Part shown: positions 25,285-37,431 of the stretch, piece by piece
Numbering within the stretch: position 1 is the stretch's first letter
Layout: every line of letters begins with the position of its first letter
Assembly: GCF_014635065.1 (NCBI RefSeq)
Contig: NZ_BMCG01000002.1
Coordinates: 372,001-436,000 of the forward strand
Reading direction: 5' to 3'
DNA: 64,000 bases
Origin: Oxalicibacterium flavum
GTDB lineage: Bacteria; Pseudomonadota; Gammaproteobacteria; Burkholderiales; Burkholderiaceae_D
The notes under the pieces: generated by a model
Told to the model about the DNA's origin: nothing
Databases searched by the model: none
What the model saw: only the letters and a program-made list of their open reading frames with translations
Position numbers and translations under genes: made by a program

Positions 25285-26109
25285 ATGACTCAACAACTCG
25301 AACAACTGATCGACCAGGCCTGGGAAAACCGTGCCGATTTCTCGCCCAAGAACGCGCCTGCCGACGTGCGCAATGCCGTCGCCGCCGTCATCGAGGAACT
25401 TAACAAGGGCACGCTGCGCGTGGCGCAGAAGATCAACGGCGAATGGATCGTCAATCAGTGGATCAAGAAGGCCGTGCTGCTGTCGTTCCGTCTCGAGGAC
25501 AACGTGGCCCTGCCGGCCGGCGGCAACATGCAGTTCTACGACAAGGTACCGACCAAGTTCGCCAACTACACCGAGGCCGATTTCGCGGCCGGCGGTTTCC
25601 GCGTGGTGCCGCCCGCCGTGGCACGCCACGGCAGCTTCATCGGCAAGAACGTGGTGCTGATGCCGTCCTATGTCAACATCGGCGCCTACGTCGATGAAGG
25701 CGCCATGGTCGATACCTGGGCCACCGTCGGTTCCTGCGCACAGATCGGCAAGAACGTCCACCTGTCGGGCGGCGTCGGCATCGGCGGCGTGCTGGAACCG
25801 ATGCAGGCCAACCCGACCATCATCGAGGACAACTGCTTCATCGGCGCGCGCTCCGAGATCGTCGAAGGCGTGATCGTCGAGGAAAACTCGGTGATCTCGA
25901 TGGGCGTCTACATCGGCAAATCGACCAAGATCTACGACCGCGCCACCGGCGAAGTCAGCTATGGCCGCATCCCGGCCGGCTCGGTCGTGGTGTCGGGCAA
26001 CCTGCCGTCGGCCGATGGCAAGTACAGCCTGTACTGCGCCGTAATCGTCAAGAAGGTTGACGCGCAGACGCGCTCCAAGACCGCGATCAACGAACTGCTG
26101 CGCGACTAA
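25285..26109 (+). CDS. dapD: DapD, tetrahydrodipicolinate N-succinyltransferase
   Basis: DapD succinylates tetrahydrodipicolinate with succinyl-CoA at the entry to the succinylase branch of lysine and diaminopimelate synthesis. The 274-residue protein has an N-terminal helical domain. A left-handed beta-helix follows, with hexapeptide repeats such as [20 protein letters not shown] and [19 protein letters not shown]. The length equals the family norm. It lies 61 bp after dapC with an AGAAGCTAGG-type leader before the ATG, and the pathway continues with dapE downstream. Confidence 0.97.
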   Translation: MTQQLEQLIDQAWENRADFSPKNAPADVRNAVAAVIEELNKGTLRVAQKINGEWIVNQWIKKAVLLSFRLEDNVALPAGGNMQFYDKVPTKFANYTEADFAAGGFRVVPPAVARHGSFIGKNVVLMPSYVNIGAYVDEGAMVDTWATVGSCAQIGKNVHLSGGVGIGGVLEPMQANPTIIEDNCFIGARSEIVEGVIVEENSVISMGVYIGKSTKIYDRATGEVSYGRIPAGSVVVSGNLPSADGKYSLYCAVIVKKVDAQTRSKTAINELLRD

Positions 26110-26165
26110 GATCGCGGCGGCGACGCCTCGTCCTGATCTCACCTACCTGAAAAGCGGGAGCAAGC

Positions 26166-27293
26166 ATGGCAATGGATCGGTTGTTTCTCTTGATGAAGGA
26201 AAAGGCGGCATCCGACCTTTTCATTGCCGTCAATTCGCCGATCCATATCAAGATCAACGGCCAGTTGATTCCCGTGAATCAGACCAGGCTCGATCAGGCC
26301 GGCGTCATGGCCCTGCTCAGGGAAGTGGTGTCGCCTGCCAGGCTGGAAGAACTGGAACGCGACAATGAGCTCAACATCGGTATTCCGGTGTCGGGCGTCG
26401 GCAGTTTCCGGCTCTCGGCCTTCCGTCAGCGCGGCAGCATCTCGGCCGTGCTGCGCTACATTCCGGGCGACATTCCTCCTTTGGACAGCCTGCTGCTGCC
26501 ACCGATTCTTTCCGAACTGATCCTCGAAAAACGCGGCCTGCTGCTGGTCGTCGGTGCCACAGGTTCCGGCAAATCGACCACCATCGCTTCCATGCTCGAT
26601 CATCGCAATGCACAGCGCACCGGGCATATCCTGACGCTCGAGGACCCGATCGAATTCCTGTTCCGCAACAAGAAATCCATCGTCAACCAGCGCGAGATCG
26701 GCAGCGATTCGCGCGACCTGTCGGTGGCGTTGCGCAACGCGCTGCGGCAGGCGCCGGACTGCATCCTGATCGGCGAGATCCGCGACAAGGAAACCATGTC
26801 GGCCGCCCTCGCCTATGCGCAGTCCGGCCATCTGGTGGTCGCCACCCTGCACGCGAACAACAGTTATCAGGCGCTGATGCGCATCATCAACTTCTTCGCG
26901 CTCGAGCATCGCCAGTCGCTGCTCAGCGATCTGTCCTCGACGCTGCGCGCGATCGTCTCGCAGCGGCTGGTCGGCACCGTTGACGGCACACGGCGTGCGG
27001 CGGTGGAAGTCATGATGAACACGCGTCACGTGGCTGAACTGATCGAACAGGGCGAACTGGCGCAGATCAAGGACGCCATCGACAACAGCATGTCGCCGGG
27101 TTCGCAAACCTTCGAGCAGGCGCTCATGCAGTTGATCCAGGACGGCATCGTCAGTCAGGAAGAGGCGCTTGCGCATGCCGATTCGGCCAGCAACCTGTTC
27201 TGGCTCATCAACAACAACGGCAGGAAGCCGGAAGACGACGCGCCACCGCAGGAAGAAGGCGCCAGCTTCACCGAATTCACCCTCAAGATGTAA
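26166..27293 (+). CDS. pilU: PilU-like type IV pilus twitching ATPase
   Basis: This 375-residue member of the secretion ATPase superfamily powers or assists pilus retraction at the inner membrane. It has an N-terminal PAS-like domain (ASDLFIAVNSPIHIKINGQL). The Walker A is GATGSGKST (around residue 131). It also has an Asp box LTLEDPIEF, Walker B LIGEIRDKETM, and a His box HLVVATLHANNS. The C-terminal SNLFWLINN motif resembles PilU rather than PilT. No other pilus gene is nearby; it sits inside the dap cluster. Confidence 0.85.
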   Translation: MAMDRLFLLMKEKAASDLFIAVNSPIHIKINGQLIPVNQTRLDQAGVMALLREVVSPARLEELERDNELNIGIPVSGVGSFRLSAFRQRGSISAVLRYIPGDIPPLDSLLLPPILSELILEKRGLLLVVGATGSGKSTTIASMLDHRNAQRTGHILTLEDPIEFLFRNKKSIVNQREIGSDSRDLSVALRNALRQAPDCILIGEIRDKETMSAALAYAQSGHLVVATLHANNSYQALMRIINFFALEHRQSLLSDLSSTLRAIVSQRLVGTVDGTRRAAVEVMMNTRHVAELIEQGELAQIKDAIDNSMSPGSQTFEQALMQLIQDGIVSQEEALAHADSASNLFWLINNNGRKPEDDAPPQEEGASFTEFTLKM

Positions 27294-28784
<1,491 letters not shown>

Positions 28785-28862
28785 ATCCTTTCCACGGCAG
28801 GCAGATGCGCTATGCTCGTGCTGCCTGCCGCTTGCGCCCCGATCCATTCTCTACACGCCATC

Positions 28863-29753
28863 ATGCCGATCCATCCCCAGGAATTCACCACCATCCGCGA
28901 CCTGCTGCGCTACGCCGTCACGCGCTTCAACACCGCCAACCTGTTCTTCGGTCACGGCAGCAGCAACGCGCTGGACGAGGCCGCCTACCTGATCCTGCAT
29001 ACGCTCAAGCTGCCGCTCGACAAGCTCGATCCCTTCTTCGACGCGCGCCTGCTGCAGAACGAGGTTGATGCCGTGCTGCGCGTGATCGACCAGCGCGCCG
29101 ACGAACGCCTGCCGGCGGCCTACCTCACGAACGAAGCCTGGCTCGGCGGCTACCGCTTTTATGTTGACCAGCGCGTGATCGTGCCGCGCTCCTTCATCGC
29201 CGAACTGATCCCCGAGCAGTTCTCGCCCTGGGTCAACAACCCGGACAAGGTCGAGAACATCCTCGAACTGTGCACCGGCTCGGCCTGCCTGCCGATCCTG
29301 CTGGCCGACGCCTTCCCGAACGCGCAGATCGACGCCGTCGATATTTCGCCCGATGCGCTGGCGGTGGCCGAACGCAACGTTGCCGAGTACGACCTGCAGG
29401 AACGCATCACGCTGATCGAATCCGACCTGTACACCAATGTGCCGGACCGCAAATACGATCTGATCGTCACCAATCCGCCCTACGTCAACGCCGCCTCGAT
29501 GAGCAAGCTGCCGCCCGAATACCTGGCCGAGCCGCAGATCGCGCTGGCCGGCGGCGAGGACGGCATGGACCTGGTGCGCAACATCGTCGAGGGCGCGCGC
29601 TCGCGGCTGACCGCGCACGGCCTGCTGGTGGTCGAAGTCGGCAACGAACGCGCCTATGCCGAAGCCGCCTTCGCCGACCTCGACCTGACTTGGGTCACCA
29701 CCAGCGCCGGCGACGACATGGTGTTCCTCATCACGGCCGACCAGTTGCAGTAA
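28863..29753 (+). CDS. prmB: PrmB, ribosomal protein L3 glutamine N5-methyltransferase
   Basis: The 296-residue SAM-dependent methyltransferase of the HemK family has the SAM-binding stretch ILELCTGSACLPIL. It also has the catalytic NPPY motif in VTNPPYVNAASM, which marks N5-glutamine methylation. The N-terminal helical domain FTTIRDLLRYAVTRFN and the LPAAYLTNEAWLGGYRF block are typical of PrmB rather than PrmC. The start at 28863 gives MPIHPQEF; the frame is open further upstream, but that stretch lacks conservation. It is followed by a good promoter for the next gene. Confidence 0.93.
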   Translation: MPIHPQEFTTIRDLLRYAVTRFNTANLFFGHGSSNALDEAAYLILHTLKLPLDKLDPFFDARLLQNEVDAVLRVIDQRADERLPAAYLTNEAWLGGYRFYVDQRVIVPRSFIAELIPEQFSPWVNNPDKVENILELCTGSACLPILLADAFPNAQIDAVDISPDALAVAERNVAEYDLQERITLIESDLYTNVPDRKYDLIVTNPPYVNAASMSKLPPEYLAEPQIALAGGEDGMDLVRNIVEGARSRLTAHGLLVVEVGNERAYAEAAFADLDLTWVTTSAGDDMVFLITADQLQ

Positions 29754-29772
29754 GCGTCAGGCGTCATATAAT
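29745..29772 (+). promoter_or_regulatory. Candidate sigma-70 promoter upstream of the ABC-F gene
   Basis: TTGCAG (29745-29750) and TATAAT (29767-29772) are separated by 16 bp, placed at the end of prmB and about 105 bp before the next ATG. This is one of the best sigma-70 matches in the window. Confidence 0.6.
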
Positions 29773-29878
29773 TTTTGCAACCTGTGACGGCTTGTGCTGT
29801 CATAGCGTTGCATTCGTTTTTGGTTTTCCCCCGTTGATTTGAAAGACCGCGACCGTTATCCGTCGCTCAGTACCGTTC

Positions 29879-31864
<1,986 letters not shown>

Positions 31865-31877
31865 CAGCGGGATTTCA

Positions 31878-32732
31878 ATGAGCGCCATTCCTTCCCTTTC
31901 CATCATCGGTTGCGGCAAGCTGGGCCGCTCGCTGGCACGCATGCTGGTCACGCACAACAGCGTGCTGCTGGCCGACATCCTGAATCACGACGTCGCCAGC
32001 GGCGGTCGCGCCACCGCCTTCATCCGCGCCGGCCGCGTCGCACGCGGCTATGGCGATCTGCGGCCGGCAGACATCTTCCTGATCGCAGCACCCGACGACC
32101 AGATCGAAGGCTGCTGCGCGGCGCTGGCACAGACCGGCGCGCTGTCGGCCCGCAGCGTGGTGTTCCATTGCAGCGGCGCGCTGCCGTCCACCGTGCTGGC
32201 GCCGGCACAGGCGCAGGGTGCGGCGGTCGCCAGCATCCATCCGATCCGCACCTTCGCCATGCCGGAGAAGGTCATCGACGACTTCGCCGGCACCTACTGC
32301 GGCGTGGAAGGCGACCGGCGCGCGCTCGACGTCCTGACACCGCTGTTCAACGGCATCGGCGCGCGCTTCGTGCCCATCGAGCGCGACGCCAAGGTGTACT
32401 ACCACGCGGCTGCCGTGTTCGCCTCCAACTACCTGGTGACGCTGCTCGACACCGCGATCCAGACCTATGCGCGCGCCGGTATTCCGCAGGACGTGGCGCA
32501 GAAGATGATGTCGGTGCTGGTGCGCGAGACCGTCAACAACGTGTTGCAGACCGGCCCCGAGCAGGCACTGACGGGACCGATCGCTCGCGGCGACATCGAT
32601 ACGGTCAACCGCCAGTATCACGCGATCAATGCGGTGGAACCGGCACACGGCAGGCTCTACAAGCAGCTTGGTCTGGCGACTGCACGGCTGGCGCAGCGGC
32701 GCAAGGCGGCCGAAGCGGCGCAAAAGGAATAA
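31878..32732 (+). CDS. Rossmann-fold and DUF2520 domain protein
   Basis: The 284-residue protein begins with a dinucleotide-binding motif, LSIIGCGKLGRSLARML. It continues with an NAD(P)-dependent dehydrogenase-like N-terminal domain and a helical C-terminal DUF2520 domain (from about residue 130, AVASIHPIRTFAMPE). It resembles ProC-like and 6-phosphogluconate dehydrogenase-like reductases, but the substrate is unknown. It lies 14 bp after the ABC-F gene, so both are probably in one transcript. It converges with the ABC transporter genes on the other strand after only 20 bp. Confidence 0.8.
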   Translation: MSAIPSLSIIGCGKLGRSLARMLVTHNSVLLADILNHDVASGGRATAFIRAGRVARGYGDLRPADIFLIAAPDDQIEGCCAALAQTGALSARSVVFHCSGALPSTVLAPAQAQGAAVASIHPIRTFAMPEKVIDDFAGTYCGVEGDRRALDVLTPLFNGIGARFVPIERDAKVYYHAAAVFASNYLVTLLDTAIQTYARAGIPQDVAQKMMSVLVRETVNNVLQTGPEQALTGPIARGDIDTVNRQYHAINAVEPAHGRLYKQLGLATARLAQRRKAAEAAQKE

Positions 32733-32752
32733 GGCCGGCGGCCAGCGCCGAA

Positions 32753-33553
32753 TTACAGCGACTCCATCACCGCGCGCAGGAACGACTGCGTGCGCTCGTG
32801 CTGCGGATTGCCGAACACCTGTTCCGGCGTACCCTGCTCGACGATCTTCCCTTCCGAGAAAAAACAGATGCGGTCCGCGAATTCCTTGGCGAAGCCCATC
32901 TGGTGCGTGACCATCAGCATGGTCAGGTCGTGCTCGTCGCCCAGATGACGGATCACGTTCAACACCTCGCCGCACAGTTCGGGATCAAGCGCCGAAGTCA
33001 CCTCGTCGAACAGCATGATCTGCGGCCGCATCGCCAGTGCGCGCGCGATCGCCACGCGCTGCTGCTGACCGCCCGAGAGCTGCGCCGGATAGTGGTCGAG
33101 CTTGTCGGCCAGCCCCACGCGCTCCAGCAGTTCGGCGGCGCGCGCCTGCGCTTCCTTCTTCGACAAACCCAGCGCGGCGACCGGCCCTTCGGCCGCATTC
33201 TCGAGCGCCGTCATGTGCGGGAACAGGTTGAAGTTCTGGAACACCATGCCGATGCGGCTGCGCCCTTCGCGCTTCCAGCGTTCGCTGGCGCGCACCAGGC
33301 TGCCGTTTCCCGGCATGTGCGTGAGCGGACGGCCATCAACCTCGATCAAGCCGTCGTCGATGTCTTCCAGCAGCATCAGCATGCGCAGCAGCGTGGATTT
33401 ACCGGAGCCGCTGGGACCGATCAGCGCCACCTTTTCGTTGCGTGCGATGTCGAGATCGAGCGCGTCGAGCACGGTCAGCGGACCGTAACGCTTGGTCACG
33501 CCCTGGAAACGCACGATGGGAGAGTCAACGGAAGAAGGCAAAGGATTCGTCAT
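32753..33553 (-). CDS. Polar amino acid-type ABC transporter, ATP-binding protein
   Basis: The 266-residue ATPase energises the adjacent importer on the cytoplasmic face. It has Walker A GPSGSGKST, the Q-loop in GMVFQNFNLFPHM, the signature LSGGQQQRVAIARAL, Walker B IMLFDEVTSALD and the switch His in MVTHQMGF, as in GlnQ/HisP/EhuA proteins. The ATG overlaps the stop of the upstream permease gene (ATGA). It is the last gene of the four-gene operon SBP, permease, permease, ATPase. The substrate class is inferred from the binding protein. Confidence 0.9.
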   Translation of the reverse strand: MTNPLPSSVDSPIVRFQGVTKRYGPLTVLDALDLDIARNEKVALIGPSGSGKSTLLRMLMLLEDIDDGLIEVDGRPLTHMPGNGSLVRASERWKREGRSRIGMVFQNFNLFPHMTALENAAEGPVAALGLSKKEAQARAAELLERVGLADKLDHYPAQLSGGQQQRVAIARALAMRPQIMLFDEVTSALDPELCGEVLNVIRHLGDEHDLTMLMVTHQMGFAKEFADRICFFSEGKIVEQGTPEQVFGNPQHERTQSFLRAVMESL

Positions 33554-34233
33554 GCCGTGGTCCTGGTCTGGGTGGATGGCAATTGCAGGCGAAGTTCCAG
33601 TCTGCGCACCAGCAGCGCCACCACGATGCTGATGATGAGAAAGAAGATGCCTGCCAAGGTGATCGGCTCCAGGTAGCGGAAGCTGCGCGAGCCGATGTTC
33701 TTGGCCTGCAGCATGAGTTCCACCACCGTGATCGCCGACAGCACCGGCGTGTCCTTGAACATCGCCACAAGGTAGTTGCCGAGCGCCGGCACGATGGGCC
33801 GCAGCGCTTGCGGCAGGATCACGCGGCGATAGGCATGCAGGCGCGGCATGCTCAAGGCCTTGCAGGCTTCCCACTGGCCGCGCGGAATGCCGTCGAGCCC
33901 GGCGCGATAGACTTCCGCCGCGTAGCACGCGTAGTGCAGCGCGATGCCGGCGATGCCCGCGCTCCATGCCGACAGCGTCAGGCCGAATTCCGGCATCACG
34001 TAGAACAGGAAATAGAGCTGGATCAGCAGCGGCGTGCTGCGGATGAATTCGATCACGGTGGCGGCCGGCCACGACAGCACGCGCAGCGGACTGCGGCGCA
34101 TCAGCGCCAGCAGCAGGCCGAGCACCAGCGCGATGCTGAAGGCGACCAGCGTGATGACCACGGTGTTGACCGCAGCCCGCAGCAGGTCGGGCAGGATGCT
34201 CCACGCGAAATCCAGATCGACAAGCTGCTCCAT
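33550..34233 (-). CDS. Polar amino acid-type ABC transporter, permease (second)
   Basis: The 227-residue inner membrane permease starts MEQLVDLDFAWSILPDLLRA. It has about five hydrophobic helices and the family EAA loop PRGQWEACKALSMPRLHAYR that contacts the ATPase. The start at 34233 shares one base with the preceding permease stop, so the pair is coupled. It is the type of permease found in EhuD or GlnP/HisM systems and is likely to form a heterodimer with the product of the adjacent gene. Confidence 0.9.
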   Translation of the reverse strand: MEQLVDLDFAWSILPDLLRAAVNTVVITLVAFSIALVLGLLLALMRRSPLRVLSWPAATVIEFIRSTPLLIQLYFLFYVMPEFGLTLSAWSAGIAGIALHYACYAAEVYRAGLDGIPRGQWEACKALSMPRLHAYRRVILPQALRPIVPALGNYLVAMFKDTPVLSAITVVELMLQAKNIGSRSFRYLEPITLAGIFFLIISIVVALLVRRLELRLQLPSTQTRTTA

Positions 34234-34889
34234 CAATGCTGCTCCCGCACGATGCCGCGCGTGAAGCGGCGCGCCAGCAGGCGCATGCCGAGATTGATGC
34301 ATTGCGCGAGGATGAAGTACAGCAGCAGCGTGATGCCGAAGATCTCACGGCTCTGGAAGGTCAGCTGCACCAGCTGGTTGGCGCGGAAGGTCAGATCGGC
34401 CATCGTGATCAGCGACACCAGCGCCGTGCCCTTCAGCAGTTCGATCAGCAGATTGGTCGCCGGCGGAATCGCGTTGACCAGCGCCTGCGGCAGCACGATG
34501 CGCAGGAAGCGCCGCAGCGGCGGAATGTTGAGCGCGATGGCGGCCTCGATCTGTCCGCGCGGCACGCTCTGCAGGGCGCCGCGCATGACTTCCGCGCCAT
34601 AGGCGCCGATGTGCAGCCCGAGCCCGAGCACGGCGACCGTGAAGGAACCCATCTCGACATTGAACGGCGGCAGCGGCAATACGTAGTACAGCCAGAACAA
34701 CTGCACCAGCAGCGAGGTGCCGCGGAAAACTTCGATATAGACGTTGGCCAGCCAGCGCAGGCCGCGCCAGCGCGACAGCTTGGCAAGCGCGGCGGCGAAG
34801 GCCATGACCACCGCCAGCAGCGATGCGAGCAGCGTGATTTCGAGCGTGACGAGTACGCCCTTGAGCAGCAGCGGCAGCAGTTCCATCAT
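34233..34889 (-). CDS. Polar amino acid-type ABC transporter, permease (first)
   Basis: The 218-residue permease (MMELLPLLLKGVLVTLEITL) has the His/Glu/Gln permease N-terminal block and about five membrane segments. It also has the EAA loop PRGQIEAAIALNIPPLRRFL. Two adjacent ATG codons (34889 and 34886) could both be used. It lies 49 bp after the binding protein gene and overlaps the second permease by one base. Confidence 0.9.
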   Translation of the reverse strand: MMELLPLLLKGVLVTLEITLLASLLAVVMAFAAALAKLSRWRGLRWLANVYIEVFRGTSLLVQLFWLYYVLPLPPFNVEMGSFTVAVLGLGLHIGAYGAEVMRGALQSVPRGQIEAAIALNIPPLRRFLRIVLPQALVNAIPPATNLLIELLKGTALVSLITMADLTFRANQLVQLTFQSREIFGITLLLYFILAQCINLGMRLLARRFTRGIVREQH

Positions 34890-34938
34890 GCGCCTGTCCC
34901 ATCACCCAATGCCGGTAAAGCCGAGGAATGCGCACGCA

Positions 34939-35784
34939 TCATGGCTGCTCCCAGTCCGCCAGCCTGCGTTCGGTCAGGTTCGAGCGGTCGAAGCCGAACG
35001 GCGCGACGGTTTGCATGTGTTCGTCGCTGCCTATCCACTCGCGCAACGCAGCGTTGACCACATCGCGCAGGTCCTGGTCGCTCTTGCGGAAGGCCAGCGC
35101 GCCGTAGCCCATGTGCGCGGGATCGTCGTGGAATTCAAGCACGGCTTCCATCTTCCCCTTGCTCTTGGCCGCCATGTCCTTCATGGTCAGGCGCGTGCCG
35201 ACCGCCGCATGCGCGCGCCGCGTCTTCACGGCCTGGAACTGCGCGATGGTGTTGGGCACCTGCAGGATCTGGCTTTCGCGCACGCCGCCCTTGATCGCGT
35301 AATCGTATTCGGCGGTGCCGGCCATGACGGCGAGCTTGAGCGATGGATCGCGCGCGATGTCGGCAAAGCTGTGCAGGCGGCGCGGATTGCCCTTGCGCAC
35401 CAGCAGCGTGTCGTCGAGCTGGTAATGCGGATCGGCGAACAGCACCTGCTGCATGCGGTCCGGCGTGATGTACATGCCGGCCGCGATGACGTCGAAGCGA
35501 TTGGCCTGCAGGCCCGGAATCAGCGCGCCCCATTCGGTCAGCACCGCCTTTACGCGCGGGATGCCGAGCCGCGCGAAGACGGCCTTGGCGATCTCGGGCG
35601 ATTCCCCGGTGACTTCGCCGTCGAGATCGGCATAGGCGAACGGCACTTCGTTGGCGTAACCGATGCGGACCTCGCCGGTGCGCTGGATGCGCTCCCAGGT
35701 GGTTTCGGCACGGATGGAGAAGGACGCCGATAGACCGGCAACGACCAGGATCGCCGCCGCAAGCCGTCCGATTGCAAGCTGCAT
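34939..35784 (-). CDS. Periplasmic substrate-binding protein, ectoine/amino acid type (EhuB-like)
   Basis: The 281-residue protein has a signal peptide (ending near SFSIRA) and the family 3 solute-binding fold, with a GYANEVPFAYADLDGEVTGESP N-lobe start. The blocks LTEWGALIPGLQANRFDVI and AGMYITPDRM resemble EhuB, the ectoine/hydroxyectoine-binding protein, more than glutamine- or histidine-binding proteins; this is from memory and not from a search. No ectoine catabolism genes are visible nearby, so the ligand is uncertain. A GAGGAG ribosome-binding site precedes the ATG. It heads the transporter operon. Confidence 0.82.
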   Translation of the reverse strand: MQLAIGRLAAAILVVAGLSASFSIRAETTWERIQRTGEVRIGYANEVPFAYADLDGEVTGESPEIAKAVFARLGIPRVKAVLTEWGALIPGLQANRFDVIAAGMYITPDRMQQVLFADPHYQLDDTLLVRKGNPRRLHSFADIARDPSLKLAVMAGTAEYDYAIKGGVRESQILQVPNTIAQFQAVKTRRAHAAVGTRLTMKDMAAKSKGKMEAVLEFHDDPAHMGYGALAFRKSDQDLRDVVNAALREWIGSDEHMQTVAPFGFDRSNLTERRLADWEQP

Positions 35785-36031
35785 CGCGGCTCCTCGTTGC
35801 GGATGAATGGACAGGCAAGCCGGCTGGTGCCGTCTTGCCAGCGTGCCATATTAACGAAGCAATTTATGCGATGTCAAATCGTTCGTATTGAAATTAATCA
35901 ATATCATCGAGGTTTGGAACCTCCCGGCCGCCCGCCTTCGCCCTGCGTTCTGCAGGAAATTTGATCTACATCCGGTTTCCCGGCTGCGTGCAGGCGCATG
36001 CTGTCTCCATTGCAAGCGATGGGAGAATGGG

Positions 36032-36238
36032 ATGCTGGACATAGTCGTCAGAGGTTTGCTGGTGGCCGGCGGCGCCATCACCAGCTGGTTTGTCGCGCAC
36101 GATGCGCTCAACTACGAGATCGTCCGGATGGCGGCCGCGATCCTGATCTTCGTGCTGATGGTCGCGCTGGCGACCTTCTGGCGCGTCATCTGGAGCGGGA
36201 TCGCGAGACTGTTCGGCCGGCAGCAGCCGAAGCCGTAG
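36032..36238 (+). CDS. Small two-helix membrane protein, unknown function
   Basis: The 68-residue product begins MLDIVVRGLLVAGGAITSWF and has two hydrophobic segments (about 4-20 and 31-51) separated by a polar turn. The tail is basic (RLFGRQQPKP). A GGGAGA sequence lies 6 bp upstream of the ATG. It stands alone on the plus strand between the transporter operon and the metC-like gene, and its stop lies 5 bp from the metC-like stop. The 247 bp upstream (35785-36031) show no strong promoter. No family was recognised; that it is a real gene is likely but not certain. Confidence 0.6.
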   Translation: MLDIVVRGLLVAGGAITSWFVAHDALNYEIVRMAAAILIFVLMVALATFWRVIWSGIARLFGRQQPKP

Positions 36239-36243
36239 CAGCT

Positions 36244-37410
36244 CTACAGGAGCCGCAGCGCCTGCTCGAGGTCGGCGATCAGGTCGTCGGACTCTTCGAG
36301 TCCGATGTTGAGCCGTACCAGTTGCCCGGCATGCGACCAGTTGGCGCGCATGCCCTGCATGCGGTACGGCACGGCCAGGCTGTGCACGCCGCCCCAGCTG
36401 AAGCCGATCCTGAACAGCTTGAGGCCATCGACGAAACGGTCGGTCTGCGCCTCCGCGTATTGCGGATCGAACAGCACCGAGAACAGCCCGCCGGCGCCGC
36501 TGAAATCGCGCTGCCAGTGAGCATGGCCGGGGCAATCGGCGAACGCCGGATGCAGCACGGCAGCGATCTCCGGCCGCTCCTTCAGCCAGGCCGCGACCTT
36601 GCGCGCCGCGGCGTCGTGCGCCTCGAAGCGCAGCTTCATGGTCGGCAGGCTGCGCAGTACCAGATAGGCATCGTCGGGACCGACACCGAAGCCGAGCCGC
36701 ATGTGCGCCATCTCCAGCCGCTCGTTGAGCGCGCGATCGCGCGTGATGACGGCGCCCATCAGCACGTCGGAACCGCCGGACTGGTACTTGGTCAACGCCT
36801 GCATCACGATATCGACGCCCAGATCGAAGGCGCGCAACGCAAGGCCTGCGGCCCACGTGTTGTCGAGCGCGACCAGCACGCCCTTCTCGTGCGCGGCCTG
36901 GCAGATCGCCGGCAGGTCGGGCACCTCCATCGAGACCGAACCCGGCGCCTCGGTCCAGATCAGGCGCGTCTCGGGACGAATCAGTGCGGCAATGCCGGCA
37001 CCGACCATCGGATCGTAGTAGCGCACTGTGATGCCGAAATCCTGCCGCAGCCAGTTGGCGAGTTCGCGGCTCGGGCTATAGACATTGTCCGGCAGCAGCA
37101 CGTCGTCGCCGGTCTTGAGAAAGGCGAAATCGACCATCGCGATCGCCGCCAGCCCGCTCGGCGCCAGCACGCAATGACGGCCATCCTCGATCTCGGCCAG
37201 CCGCGCTTCCAGCGTGAAGGTGGTCGGCGTGCCGTGCAGGCCGTAGGTGTAGCCGCTCTTGTCCTGCCAGTTGCGCGCACGCATGGCGGCGACGTTCTCG
37301 AACAGCACGGTGGAGGCATGATGGATGGCTTGCGGCAAGGCACCGAAGCCGTCGGGCGCACGGTAGTCGCTGTGGATCAATGCAGTCTGCAACGAGCGGC
37401 GATCTGTCAC
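36244..37410 (-). CDS. metC: Cystathionine beta-lyase-like PLP enzyme (MetC family)
   Basis: This is a PLP enzyme of the Cys/Met metabolism family, 388 residues. It has the conserved YTYGLHGTPTTFTLEARLAE substrate block and a cofactor Asp in ALDNTWAAGL. The Schiff-base Lys is in MQALTKYQSGGSDVLMG. MetC splits cystathionine to homocysteine, pyruvate and ammonia. The start is a GTG at 37410 with GGAGG eight bases upstream. It lies last in a row after rimO and a secreted protein gene. Related cystathionine gamma-synthases or other C-S lyases cannot be excluded by eye. Confidence 0.82.
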   Translation of the reverse strand: MTDRRSLQTALIHSDYRAPDGFGALPQAIHHASTVLFENVAAMRARNWQDKSGYTYGLHGTPTTFTLEARLAEIEDGRHCVLAPSGLAAIAMVDFAFLKTGDDVLLPDNVYSPSRELANWLRQDFGITVRYYDPMVGAGIAALIRPETRLIWTEAPGSVSMEVPDLPAICQAAHEKGVLVALDNTWAAGLALRAFDLGVDIVMQALTKYQSGGSDVLMGAVITRDRALNERLEMAHMRLGFGVGPDDAYLVLRSLPTMKLRFEAHDAAARKVAAWLKERPEIAAVLHPAFADCPGHAHWQRDFSGAGGLFSVLFDPQYAEAQTDRFVDGLKLFRIGFSWGGVHSLAVPYRMQGMRANWSHAGQLVRLNIGLEESDDLIADLEQALRLL

Positions 37411-37431
37411 GTGCGGTTCCTCCGAAGATGT

